From positions 1-35,657 of the forward strand of contig JANNSD010000151.1 in assembly GCA_031402225.1 (NCBI GenBank): a stretch of 35,657 bases of DNA, written 5' to 3'. How positions within the stretch are numbered: the first letter of the stretch is position 1; each line of letters opens with the position of its first letter. Position numbers and translations under genes: made by a program. The DNA is from JAGGAG01 sp031402225. GTDB lineage: Bacteria; Gemmatimonadota; Gemmatimonadetes; Gemmatimonadales; GWC2-71-9. Positions 8,029 to 15,045 of the stretch are shown here, one piece after another. The notes under the pieces were generated by a model that was not told where the DNA came from, did not search any database, and saw only the letters and a list, made by a program, of their open reading frames with translations.

Positions 8029-8436
8029 CTAATTGGCCTTGTCAGCCCGGAAATTCACCGTCGCATCGACGCCGCTGTAGGTCACGCGGACCGTCCAGGT
8101 GCCGGCCACGCCCGCAGTGCTGGAAAACGTGCCGTTGTCGGCAAGCGAGCGGGTGTAGACCAGCAGCCCGTTGGCGTCGCGAAGCGTCAGGGTAGCCGTG
8201 CCCGCGGCTATCGATGCCGACTGGTTGACCGTGGCTGCCGTGCCGGTGTTCTGCCAGCTGTAAGTCTGGGTGCCCGAGAAATTCTGGATGTCGGAGATCT
8301 GGTATTGAAAGTTGTCGGTCGCGTTCACGATTTCCGGATCGCGCCCCGGCGCCGCCGCACCGTCGCTGCACGCCGCAAGAATGACGCTCCCCGCCGCCAG
8401 CAACATCCGCATGCCCTTGAACTGAATTGCCCGCAT
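8029..8436 (-). CDS. Small lipoprotein of unknown function
   Basis: 135 residues. The start at 8436 has GGAGG seven bases upstream. The signal peptide ends in the lipobox ILAAC (Cys23). The mature part is a Thr/Ser/Asn-rich beta-type sequence (QISDIQNFSGTQTYSWQNTG, then GTWTVRVTYSGVDATVNF) that looks like one small beta-sandwich, similar in style to domains that cap secreted proteins. No catalytic or binding motif is recognisable. It probably sits on the periplasmic or outer face of the cell envelope. Its 3' end nearly abuts the convergent VIT gene. Confidence 0.7.
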   Translation of the reverse strand: MRAIQFKGMRMLLAAGSVILAACSDGAAAPGRDPEIVNATDNFQYQISDIQNFSGTQTYSWQNTGTAATVNQSASIAAGTATLTLRDANGLLVYTRSLADNGTFSSTAGVAGTWTVRVTYSGVDATVNFRADKAN

Positions 8437-8462
8437 TGCCCACCTCCATATAGGGACTCTGC

Positions 8463-8504
8463 GGCTGCCGCGGCGCGGCAGCCCTGCCGCATTACAGGGC
8501 AGGG
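8463..8504. terminator. Two adjacent strong hairpins between lipoprotein genes
   Basis: GGCTGCCGC (8463-8471) and GCGGCAGCC (8475-8483) form a perfect nine-base stem with a three-base loop. CCCTGCC (8482-8488) and GGCAGGG (8498-8504) form a second stem that shares two bases with the first. They lie between the gene ending at 8608 and the gene starting at 8436, both on the minus strand. No T-run follows. They may end transcription of the upstream gene or act in the leader of the downstream one. Confidence 0.4.
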
Positions 8505-8607
8505 CGCATACCAGTTCCTGGTTTTCGTCTCAGCTGATACTGCAACGACTTAGCGCGCGGCGAGCCAGGCCTTCATGATTACCTGTAACGCCATGTGACG
8601 GGGTGGA

Positions 8608-9552
8608 TCACTGTGTTCCCCGTTCCCCTGCAACGAGAACGCCGAGGTCCGTGGACTGTCCAATCGTTACGTCCACGCCCTTCACTTGCACCGGGTCGAG
8701 CTCCAGGCCCGTCGGCGCATCCGCTGCAAGGATGTACACCCAGCCCGCTCCCGCCCAGCGCGAGCTGGGTGACATGTAGGCCAGCGTGAAGTTGCCCGCT
8801 GCGTCGGTGGTTCCGGTGGCGGCCACGAACCACGTCCCCTCCGCCATGCTCGAGTCGCCCACCAGCGCACGAATCGATGCGTTCACGATCGGCGCGCCGG
8901 CAGCACTCGTCGCGACCAGCCGCCCGCTGATCGAACCGGTCCTGGACGGGTCAAGCGCTTCTACCGTCGCGATGAACGCAAATCCGCTGTCGCTCCTCGG
9001 CGGTTCGACATCCTGCAGCGGGATGAAGCTCCGGCCCACGTCGAAGTGAATCAGGATGTTGCCGCCACTGTCGGCGATCGCGATCGGGTCGGGAACATCC
9101 GACTTGATGATGCGCTCGCCCGAACCGGACCAGTCGATCCCCGGTGAACTGGCGCCGGTGAGCGTCCGGCCATCCCGGAGCGTCAGGCTCGACCGGTCGG
9201 TATTGATCGTGACGCACACCGCCCTGTAGTCGCCGGCAGTCAGCTTGATCGTGTCCAGCAGGGCGGTGGTGCCGTGCTGCAGCGCGAGCAGGTCGATGGT
9301 CCGGTTGGGCGCGGCAACTTCAACTGCCCCGCTGCACGCCGATCCCGTGCTGCCCGAATCTGTTCCCACCGTCACCCGCACGATGAACAGGTCCGCGCGC
9401 TCTACCAGGTCATAGGGAAACGGTGTGTCGGTGATCAGGATCGAGGTCGCCGTCGATGGCGTCTCCGAACCGGGCATGGGGTCGGGATCAGAACAGGTCG
9501 CCGTGCCGACGAGCAGCAGCGCCAGGGCGGCAAGCTTGTGTCTCACGCGCAT
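8608..9552 (-). CDS. Lipoprotein with DUF4382-like and carboxypeptidase-regulatory-like domains
   Basis: 314 residues. GGGAGG stands five bases before the ATG at 9552. The signal peptide ends GTATC, giving a lipid-attachment Cys at about 20. The first domain begins SILITDTPFPYDLVERADLFI, the ITDxPF-x-V-A-x form of DUF4382, and runs to about 190. A carboxypeptidase-regulatory-like beta-sandwich follows: GSISGRLVATSAAGAPIVNA, then TDAAGNFTLAYMSP. Such sandwiches usually mediate adhesion or stabilise surface proteins. The protein is probably anchored in the outer membrane; no enzyme motif is seen. It is followed on the same strand by another small lipoprotein, with hairpins between. Confidence 0.75.
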   Translation of the reverse strand: MRVRHKLAALALLLVGTATCSDPDPMPGSETPSTATSILITDTPFPYDLVERADLFIVRVTVGTDSGSTGSACSGAVEVAAPNRTIDLLALQHGTTALLDTIKLTAGDYRAVCVTINTDRSSLTLRDGRTLTGASSPGIDWSGSGERIIKSDVPDPIAIADSGGNILIHFDVGRSFIPLQDVEPPRSDSGFAFIATVEALDPSRTGSISGRLVATSAAGAPIVNASIRALVGDSSMAEGTWFVAATGTTDAAGNFTLAYMSPSSRWAGAGWVYILAADAPTGLELDPVQVKGVDVTIGQSTDLGVLVAGERGTQ

Positions 9553-9596
9553 CGGACCTCCCGGGGTGAGGCGACGACGGTTCTCAACGCGGTACC

Positions 9597-9992
9597 TCAG
9601 CCGGCCGTTCCCTCCTCCACCGGCAGCCGGTGCACCGTCAGCAGCATTTCGCTCGGTACCTTCGCGCGTACCGAATGCGCCACACCGGGTGCCAGCGCCA
9701 GCAGCTCGCCGCTTGCCACGTCGCGCGCTTCCTCGTCTACCACCACCTGCAAGCTGCCGCTGAGTACGTGGATGGTCACCACCCCCTCGGCGCGATGCTC
9801 CTTGAGCAGCCCGCCCGCCTCGAACACCAGCAGGATGATCGTCACCGGACCATGCCGGATGACCGCGATCTGCCGATGCCCCGACACTGCCTTGTGCGCC
9901 TCGGCCCGCAGTTTCGCGGCAGCCGCGGCGAGGTCCACCACCTGCACCGGCGCCGTGAGCCGGTCCTCCGGATGTGGCCGTAGCCGTTCCAT
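9597..9992 (-). CDS. Cupin-domain protein
   Basis: 131 residues. The ATG at 9992 is chosen because a G-rich Shine-Dalgarno region (GGGGGG) precedes it and the sequence upstream is repeat DNA. The conserved cupin barrel lies at about 45-125: LLVFEAGGLLKEHRAEGVVTIHVLSG corresponds to cupin motif 1, and GELLALAPGVAHSVRAK to motif 2. His and Glu residues (KEHRAEG, VAHS) could bind a metal. Small stand-alone cupins are often sugar or metabolite-binding proteins, sometimes stress-related. It is divergent from the DUF2277 gene, with a 7-bp tandem repeat in the shared upstream region. Confidence 0.75.
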   Translation of the reverse strand: MERLRPHPEDRLTAPVQVVDLAAAAAKLRAEAHKAVSGHRQIAVIRHGPVTIILLVFEAGGLLKEHRAEGVVTIHVLSGSLQVVVDEEARDVASGELLALAPGVAHSVRAKVPSEMLLTVHRLPVEEGTAG

Positions 9993-10085
9993 GATCGCCC
10001 CCCCTGCACGTGAAGCCGACTCGGTATCTTCCATGCAGTCTACCACTCTTCGACGGTTCCCGTGTATCGTTCCGCTGTGCCCTGG

Positions 10086-10187
10086 ACCGTCTCCCGTCTC
10101 CCGTCTCCCGTCTTCCGTCTTCCGTCTTCCGTCTCCCGTCTCCCGTCTCCCGTCTCCCGTCTCCCGTCTCCCGTCTCCCGTCTCCCG
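10086..10187. repeat. 7-bp tandem repeat, 13 full units (CCCGTCT / TCCGTCT)
   Basis: Thirteen uninterrupted 7-bp units run from 10093 to 10183. Units 4-6 carry TCCGTCT and the rest CCCGTCT, with partial units at both ends. The array lies in the 204-bp spacer between the divergent cupin and DUF2277 genes and ends ten bases before the DUF2277 ATG. Because seven is not a multiple of three, all frames stay open through it, which lengthens spurious open frames on both strands. Confidence 0.95.
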
Positions 10188-10196
10188 CGGCTTCCC

Positions 10197-10472
10197 ATGT
10201 GCCGGAACATCAAGACACTCTTCAACTTCGAGCCGCCCGTCACGGACGACGAACTCCGCGCCTCGGCGCTCCAGTTCGTCCGCAAGTTGAGCGGGTTTGC
10301 CAAGCCGGCGAAAGCCAACGAAGCTGCGTTCAACCTCGCGGTGGACGAAACCACCGCCGCAGCCCGAAAGCTGATGGAATCGCTGGTCGCTAACGCCCCA
10401 CCCCGTGATCGACAGGTGGAAGCGGCCCGCACCCGACAGCGTTCGGTGGAACGCTTCGGCAAGCGCCCATGA
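10197..10472 (+). CDS. DUF2277 family protein
   Basis: 91 residues starting MCRNIKTLFNFEPPVTDDE, which is the hallmark N-terminus of DUF2277, followed by ASALQFVRKLSGFAKPAKAN and NAPPRDRQVEAARTRQRS. Length and motifs match the family throughout. Function is unknown; it is a small cytoplasmic helical protein whose invariant Cys2 and Arg3 suggest a structural or metal role. The ATG at 10197 follows the 7-bp repeat array almost directly and lacks a visible Shine-Dalgarno. The stop codon lies 24 bp before the barrel-protein gene. Confidence 0.88.
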   Translation: MCRNIKTLFNFEPPVTDDELRASALQFVRKLSGFAKPAKANEAAFNLAVDETTAAARKLMESLVANAPPRDRQVEAARTRQRSVERFGKRP

Positions 10473-10495
10473 CCCCAACGCGCAAGGAACACGTC

Positions 10496-11152
10496 ATGTC
10501 TACTCATGCCCGCCCTGGTCTCGTCCTGCTTCTGGCCGCGCTCGCGTCGCCGGCCTGGGCACAGGCGCGGGCGCCCGGCATCGTCGCCGGACCCATGGTC
10601 GGCGTGTCGTTTGCCACTCTCGGCAGCGCGAACGAGGCGGTCGGCGTCGACGTCGGCACCCGCACCGGCATCGCGGCCGGCGGTTTCATCACCTTCAATG
10701 CCAGCAGCCATGTGGCCGTCGAGCCCCAGCTGCTGTACGTGCAGAAGGGCGCGAGGGCCACGTCAGGCACCCTCACGCTGTCGTATGACCTGGACTACAT
10801 CCAGGTCCCCGTGCTGCTCAAGGGACGCTACTGGTTCGGCAACTCCGACAAGTCCCTCACCATCGATCCCTTTGTCGGTCCCGCCATCGCCTTCAACGTG
10901 CACTGCGCCATTGGGGTGCCCACCGCCGGCAACGCAGAGTGCAGTACGCTCGGTGCCGACGCATCCTCAGTGGATTTCTCCGGCATCTTCGGTATCGGCG
11001 TCGAGTACGCCGGGTTCACCTTTCAGGGACGCTACGATGTGAGCTTCACCAACGCCTACTCTTCGTCGAGTTCGCCCGACGCACCCAGCGCCAGCAAGTC
11101 GAAGAACCTCGCCTGGATCCTCACGCTCGGCTACCAGATTCCCCTGCGCTGA
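10496..11152 (+). CDS. Outer-membrane beta-barrel protein (porin-like/OmpX-type)
   Basis: 218 residues from the ATG at 10496, which has AAGGAA upstream and begins a clean signal peptide (LLLAALASPAWAQ). An in-frame ATG at 10469 is possible but would put nine extra residues before the signal. The mature chain alternates hydrophobic and polar strands: AGGFITFNASSHVAVEPQLL, YDLDYIQVPVLLKGRYWF, FVGPAIAFNV and GVEYAGFTFQGRYDV. It ends LAWILTLGYQIPLR, a typical barrel C-terminus. The YIQVPVLLK strand is common in PorT/OMP_b-brl proteins. Two Cys in the third quarter may form a disulfide in a loop. Confidence 0.82.
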   Translation: MSTHARPGLVLLLAALASPAWAQARAPGIVAGPMVGVSFATLGSANEAVGVDVGTRTGIAAGGFITFNASSHVAVEPQLLYVQKGARATSGTLTLSYDLDYIQVPVLLKGRYWFGNSDKSLTIDPFVGPAIAFNVHCAIGVPTAGNAECSTLGADASSVDFSGIFGIGVEYAGFTFQGRYDVSFTNAYSSSSSPDAPSASKSKNLAWILTLGYQIPLR

Positions 11153-11190
11153 CGCCCGGGCGGGCGAGCGGGGGGCAGATGCGGCAGCTG

Positions 11191-11232
11191 AAAAAGAACA
11201 CGTGCCGCCGGCGATGTTCCGCCGACGGCACG
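11191..11232 (-). terminator. Intrinsic terminator of the fasciclin gene
   Basis: CGTGCCGCCGGCG (11201-11213) and CGCCGACGGCACG (11220-11232) form a 13-base stem with one mismatch and a six-base loop. On the minus strand the hairpin is followed within five bases by TTTTT (11195-11191). It lies between the convergent barrel and fasciclin genes and may stop transcription from both sides. Confidence 0.7.
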
Positions 11233-11255
11233 GGCCCGGAAAGAACTGCCCCCGT

Positions 11256-11789
11256 TTACATCTTCTTCGGCGGGAACAGCACGGCGTCGATCGCGTGCAC
11301 GATACCATTCTTCGCCGGCACGTCCGCGATCACGACATTCGCGAACTTGTCGCCCACATGAACCGCTGAGTCGGTCAGGTGCAGCTTGAGCTCGGAACCC
11401 TCGACCGTCTTCAGCTTGACATTGCCGTCCTTGTCGGCGCGGGCCTTGAGGTCCGCCGCCGTGATCCGCCCCGCCACCACATGATAGGTCAGCACCTCGG
11501 TCAGCTTCTTCTTGTCCTTGAGAAGCGACGGAACGGCACCCTCGGGCAGCTTCGCGAACGCCGCGTCGGTCGGGGCAAACACCGTGAACGGCCCCTGGCC
11601 TGACAACGTAGGCACCAGACCGGCCGCTTCAACCGCCGCGACCAACGTCTTGAACTGACCCGCCGTCACCGCCGCCTCTACCACCGTGGCCGGCTCGGCC
11701 GACTTGGCCATCGCGGGAGCCGCCTGCGCATCCAGCGACCCAGCCGCGAACACCGCCACCACCGCTGCAACTACGCCCAGTCTCTTCAT
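11256..11789 (-). CDS. Secreted fasciclin (FAS1)-domain protein
   Basis: 177 residues. The start at 11789 has GGAGCAGGAAC just upstream. A signal peptide (VVAAVVAVFAAGSLDAQA) is followed by one FAS1 domain covering nearly the whole mature protein. Motifs are GPFTVFAPTDAAFAKLP (the H1 region), LTYHVVAGRITAADL and KNGIVHAIDAVLFPP (the H2 region). FAS1 proteins are extracellular or periplasmic and act in adhesion or cell-surface interactions. The gene is divergent from the CarH-like light regulator, and the two promoters face each other within 130 bp, so light control of this gene is plausible. Confidence 0.92.
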   Translation of the reverse strand: MKRLGVVAAVVAVFAAGSLDAQAAPAMAKSAEPATVVEAAVTAGQFKTLVAAVEAAGLVPTLSGQGPFTVFAPTDAAFAKLPEGAVPSLLKDKKKLTEVLTYHVVAGRITAADLKARADKDGNVKLKTVEGSELKLHLTDSAVHVGDKFANVVIADVPAKNGIVHAIDAVLFPPKKM

Positions 11790-11835
11790 TGTTCCTGCTC
11801 CAGACATTAGAGGATCCAAATAGCTTTCGTCTAAC

Positions 11836-11864
11836 AAGGTATCCCAGATAATCACCGTTGTCAA
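11836..11864 (-). promoter_or_regulatory. Sigma-70-type promoter for the fasciclin gene
   Basis: On the minus strand TTGACA (11864-11859) is followed after exactly 17 bases by TACCTT (11841-11836). Transcription would start near 11829, leaving a leader of about 40 bases with a good Shine-Dalgarno. The region is unusually AT-rich for this window. Confidence 0.6.
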
Positions 11865-11885
11865 GCACTAGTCTAACTTATTTGC

Positions 11886-11914
11886 TTGACGAAACTTATA
11901 CAAACACCTATATT
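11886..11914 (+). promoter_or_regulatory. Promoter of the CarH-like operon, apparently leaderless, with operator-like sequence
   Basis: TTGACG (11886-11891), 17 bases, then TATATT (11909-11914). The expected start point falls at or within one base of the ATG at 11920, so the mRNA would be leaderless; indeed no Shine-Dalgarno is present. Between the hexamers, ACTTATACA (11894-11902) fits the AnnTnnACA core I recall for CarH direct repeats. TGCTTGACG lies exactly 11 bases upstream, a partial match. Binding there would block RNA polymerase. Confidence 0.55.
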
Positions 11915-11919
11915 GGCCT

Positions 11920-12864
11920 ATGATCGAGCCAGCCAATAACCACCCGTCCAACCTGCCACGCCACCCGGTCAGGGTGGTTGCCCAGCGAACTGGCCTGTCG
12001 AGCCACGTGCTCCGGGCTTGGGAACGGCGCTATGGCGTCGTCGCCCCGACCCGGACGGAGGGACGGCAGCGGCTCTACTCCGAGGCCGACATCGAGCGGC
12101 TCTCCCTGCTTCGGACGCTGACGGCGGCCGGAGGGGCGATCAGCCAGTTGGCCCAGCTCCCCCATGATGAACTGATGCGCCTCGTGCCGGCGGAGCCACC
12201 TCACGCACCGGACTCTGGCCCCGGAGATACCGCTGAGCGGTGGCGGGCCAGCGCCCTCCAGGCCATCGAGGCACTTGATGACGGTGCGCTCCGGCGCGAG
12301 CTCGGACGCGCCGCGCTGGCGCTCGGAGTGCCCCCATTTCTGGAAGAGGTGGTGGGCCCGGTGCTGCGCGAGGTTGGCGTGCGCTGGCGCGAGGGCCGAC
12401 TCGGCATGGCACATGAGCACCTGGCCACGGTGGTGGTTCGCGAAGTGCTCGGCTGGGTACGCGAGGCCGCCGGGACCGTCGGCGCCGCGCCCGCTCTGGT
12501 GGTCGCGACTCCGCCCAACCAGATGCACGAGGGCGGTGCGCTGATGGTAGCCGCCGCCGCCGCCGCCGATGGATGGCGGGTCACCTATCTCGGCGCCAAC
12601 CTGCCGGGCTCGGAGATCGCCGACGCGGTGGTGCGGACGGGTGCCAGAGCCGTGGCGCTGAGCGTGATTCACCCCGACAATGACCCTGCCATGGGTAAGC
12701 ACCTTGAGGCACTGCGGCGCGCCCTTCCCGCCGGCGTACCGCTGCTGGTGGGGGGCTCCGCCGCCGCAGCGTACCGCGCGGAGGTTGCCGCGGCCCAGGG
12801 TCAGGTGGTCATCCAGTTGGCCGAGCTGCGCGGAGCGCTCCGCATGCTGGCGAGCCGCGTTTGA
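11920..12864 (+). CDS. carH: CarH/LitR-type B12-dependent light-sensing MerR regulator
   Basis: 314 residues. The MerR winged helix spans about 15-85, with VAQRTGLSSHVLRAWERRYG, then TRTEGRQRLYSEADIERL. A four-helix bundle follows (about 105-185), then a Rossmann-type cobalamin domain (about 190-310). Trp156 is followed after nine residues by Glu166-His167 (RWREGRLGMAHEH), the W-x9-EH signature of CarH photoreceptors. His203 in QMHEGG is the lower cobalamin ligand, with Gln in place of the usual Glu. Known CarH proteins bind adenosylcobalamin, repress DNA in the dark as tetramers and release it on illumination. The start lies directly after the promoter -10. The stop overlaps the next gene's TTG start. 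Confidence 0.9.
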   Translation: MIEPANNHPSNLPRHPVRVVAQRTGLSSHVLRAWERRYGVVAPTRTEGRQRLYSEADIERLSLLRTLTAAGGAISQLAQLPHDELMRLVPAEPPHAPDSGPGDTAERWRASALQAIEALDDGALRRELGRAALALGVPPFLEEVVGPVLREVGVRWREGRLGMAHEHLATVVVREVLGWVREAAGTVGAAPALVVATPPNQMHEGGALMVAAAAAADGWRVTYLGANLPGSEIADAVVRTGARAVALSVIHPDNDPAMGKHLEALRRALPAGVPLLVGGSAAAAYRAEVAAAQGQVVIQLAELRGALRMLASRV

Positions 12865-14321
12865 ACAGTCGCCTGATCCTGCTCACCGGTGCTACCGGGT
12901 ACGTGGGCGGCCGGTTGCTCGAGGCTCTGGAGCAGGAGGGCCGCTCCCTTCGCTGCATGGCCCGGCGTCCGGAATACCTGCGCCCCCGAGTAGCGCCGGG
13001 CACCGATGTCGTCCCGGGTGACGTGCTCGACCCTGCCTCGCTGGCCGCCGCATTACACGGAGTTGACACCGCCTTCTACCTGGTGCACTCGATGGAGACC
13101 ACCAGGTCGTTTGCGCAGGCGGACCGCGCCGGCGCCCTCAACTTCGCCCGCGCGGCCACGGCGGCCGGGGTCCGGCGCATCATCTACCTTGGCGGACTGG
13201 GTGGTGACGACAAGCTCTCCTCCCACCTCGATAGCCGGCAGGAGGTAGGCCGGATCTTCCGTGAGTCGGGAGTACCCACGCTCGAGTTCCGCGCGTCCAT
13301 CATCATCGGCTCCGGCAGCGCGTCGTTCGAAGTGATCCGCGCGCTGGTGGAAACCCTGCCGGTCATGATCATGCCGCGCTGGGTGGCGACACTCTCGCAG
13401 CCCATCGGAATCGAGGATGTGATCACCTATCTCCGCGAAGCCCTGGAGCTGCCGGACGCAGGCAGCGCGGTGTACGAGATCGGGGGGCCGGACCGTGCCT
13501 CGTACGGCGAGCTTATGCGCGAGTACGCCCGGCAACGCGGGCTCCGCCGGACCTTCGTCGCGGTGCCGGTGCTCACCCCGCGGCTGTCGAGTCTCTGGCT
13601 CGGGCTGGTGACGCCGGTCTATGCCCGGGTGGGCCGAGCCATGGTGGACAGCCTGCGCAACGAGACGATCGTGCGGAACGACCAGGCCACGACCACCTTC
13701 CAGGTGCGCCCCCTCGGCGTGCGCGACGCGATGGCCCGCGCCCTGGCCAACGAGGACCGCGCGTTCGCCGCGACTCGCTGGTCTGGCGCCCTCTCCGCTG
13801 CCGGTCGCGGGTCGAGTTGGGGGGGCCTTCGCTTCGGGCCCCGGTTGGTGGATGCTCGTCAGATCGAGGTGCAGTGCCCGCCGGCGCGGGCGTTTGTCCC
13901 CATTCGCCGTGTCGGTGGCAACACCGGCTGGTACTACGCCAACTGGCTGTGGCGGCTTCGTGGGCTGATCGATCTCGGCGTGGGCGGACCCGGGCTGCGA
14001 CGTGGGCGGCGCGATCCCGACCAGCTGCTGCCTGGCGACACACTCGATTTCTGGCGGGTGGAGGCAGTGGAGCCCGACCGCCTGCTGCGGCTGGCGGCCG
14101 AGATGCGGTTACCCGGGCGGGCCTGGCTGCAATTCGAGGTGGAAGAACGCGGACCCAACACGGTCATCCATCAAACCGCGATCTTCGATCCGGTCGGTCT
14201 CTTCGGCCAGCTCTACTGGTACGCACTCTGGCCGCTGCATCAGGTCATTTTCGGCGGGATGCTCCGCGCGCTGGCCCGCGCGGCGCCTAACATCGCCGGC
14301 GGGCGAGCGTCTACCGGGTAA
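12861..14321 (+). CDS. NAD(P)-binding SDR-like protein with C-terminal DUF2867 domain
   Basis: 486 residues starting with TTG, which overlaps the TGA of the regulator gene (TTGA). The N-terminal extended-SDR domain has TGATGYVGG at about 9-17, GDVLDPASL and FYLVHSM. It lacks a clear YxxxK, as atypical SDRs of the NmrA type do. From about 330 the C-terminal domain (RQIEVQCPPARAFVPIRRVG, GWYYANWLWRLRG, FDPVGLFGQLYWYALWPLHQ) matches DUF2867. This two-domain protein recurs in light-controlled clusters next to CarH/LitR genes. Translational coupling here supports control by light. The substrate is unknown; it may be membrane-associated through its Trp-rich end. Confidence 0.85.
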   Translation: MNSRLILLTGATGYVGGRLLEALEQEGRSLRCMARRPEYLRPRVAPGTDVVPGDVLDPASLAAALHGVDTAFYLVHSMETTRSFAQADRAGALNFARAATAAGVRRIIYLGGLGGDDKLSSHLDSRQEVGRIFRESGVPTLEFRASIIIGSGSASFEVIRALVETLPVMIMPRWVATLSQPIGIEDVITYLREALELPDAGSAVYEIGGPDRASYGELMREYARQRGLRRTFVAVPVLTPRLSSLWLGLVTPVYARVGRAMVDSLRNETIVRNDQATTTFQVRPLGVRDAMARALANEDRAFAATRWSGALSAAGRGSSWGGLRFGPRLVDARQIEVQCPPARAFVPIRRVGGNTGWYYANWLWRLRGLIDLGVGGPGLRRGRRDPDQLLPGDTLDFWRVEAVEPDRLLRLAAEMRLPGRAWLQFEVEERGPNTVIHQTAIFDPVGLFGQLYWYALWPLHQVIFGGMLRALARAAPNIAGGRASTG

Positions 14322-14340
14322 CTTTCCCGGAGACACACCA

Positions 14341-15045
14341 ATGCGCCCCCCGACCGCCCTCCTGCTTGCCCTGCTGGGCAGCACCACGAGCCTCCCGGCC
14401 CAGCAGCACGTACATGACCCGGCAGTGACGACAGTACTCGACGCTACACCACACCTGCGCGTTACGCCGGCGCGGAGCCCCACCACCGCCGATTCCGCCC
14501 GCGGCGACAGCCTCGTCCGCGTCGCCCGGGAGGCGGTGAACCGCTACCAGTCCGTGGCGGTGGCCGAGCAGGATGGATACCAGGTGCGCGTCGAGAAGAT
14601 GAAGAAGGCGAAAGTGCTCCACTACACCAGTCCCGCCAATGGCTTCAGGGCGCGCACCAGCTTCGACCCGGCCCTCCCCACGTCGCTGCTCTACCAGCGC
14701 ACCGCGAACGGGCAGCTCCAGCTCATCGGCGTCATGTACACCATGCCCGCCAGTGCCACCCTCGACGACCTCGACGCCCGGGTGCCGCTCGGCCTGGTGC
14801 AATGGCACCTGCACACCAACATCTGCATGCCCCGCGGCCGCGACGCCCGCCAGTCCGCTGATTTCATCGGTCGCAATGCGAAGTTCGGTCCCCGCGGCAG
14901 CATCACCACCGAGGAGGCGTGTACCCAGGCCGGCGGCCGCTTCAAGGCCCAGTCATTCGGCTGGATGGTGCACGTCAACGTGATGGAAGCTGACCCCTGG
15001 GCTCCGGGCCAGAAGCACATGCATCAGGGCATGGAAATGGACTGA
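14341..15045 (+). CDS. Secreted protein of unknown function
   Basis: 234 residues from an ATG preceded by GGAG. The signal peptide (ALLLALLGSTTSLPAQ) gives a periplasmic or secreted protein. The mature part has a repeated style of His and Met residues: QQHVHDP near the start, VQWHLHTNICMPRG in the middle, and KHMHQGMEMD at the end. These could bind metal such as copper, but this is only compositional. Two Cys (NICMP, EEACTQ) could form a disulfide. I recognise no domain. It starts 19 bp after the SDR gene and may belong to the light-regulated operon. Its last 22 bases overlap the end of the convergent serine hydrolase gene. Confidence 0.72.
   Translation: MRPPTALLLALLGSTTSLPAQQHVHDPAVTTVLDATPHLRVTPARSPTTADSARGDSLVRVAREAVNRYQSVAVAEQDGYQVRVEKMKKAKVLHYTSPANGFRARTSFDPALPTSLLYQRTANGQLQLIGVMYTMPASATLDDLDARVPLGLVQWHLHTNICMPRGRDARQSADFIGRNAKFGPRGSITTEEACTQAGGRFKAQSFGWMVHVNVMEADPWAPGQKHMHQGMEMD

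Noticed and set aside
9993..10478. N-terminal extension of the cupin protein through the 7-bp array
   Set aside because: The extension is low-complexity translation of repeat DNA plus antisense of DUF2277; a start with a G-rich ribosome site exists at 9992.
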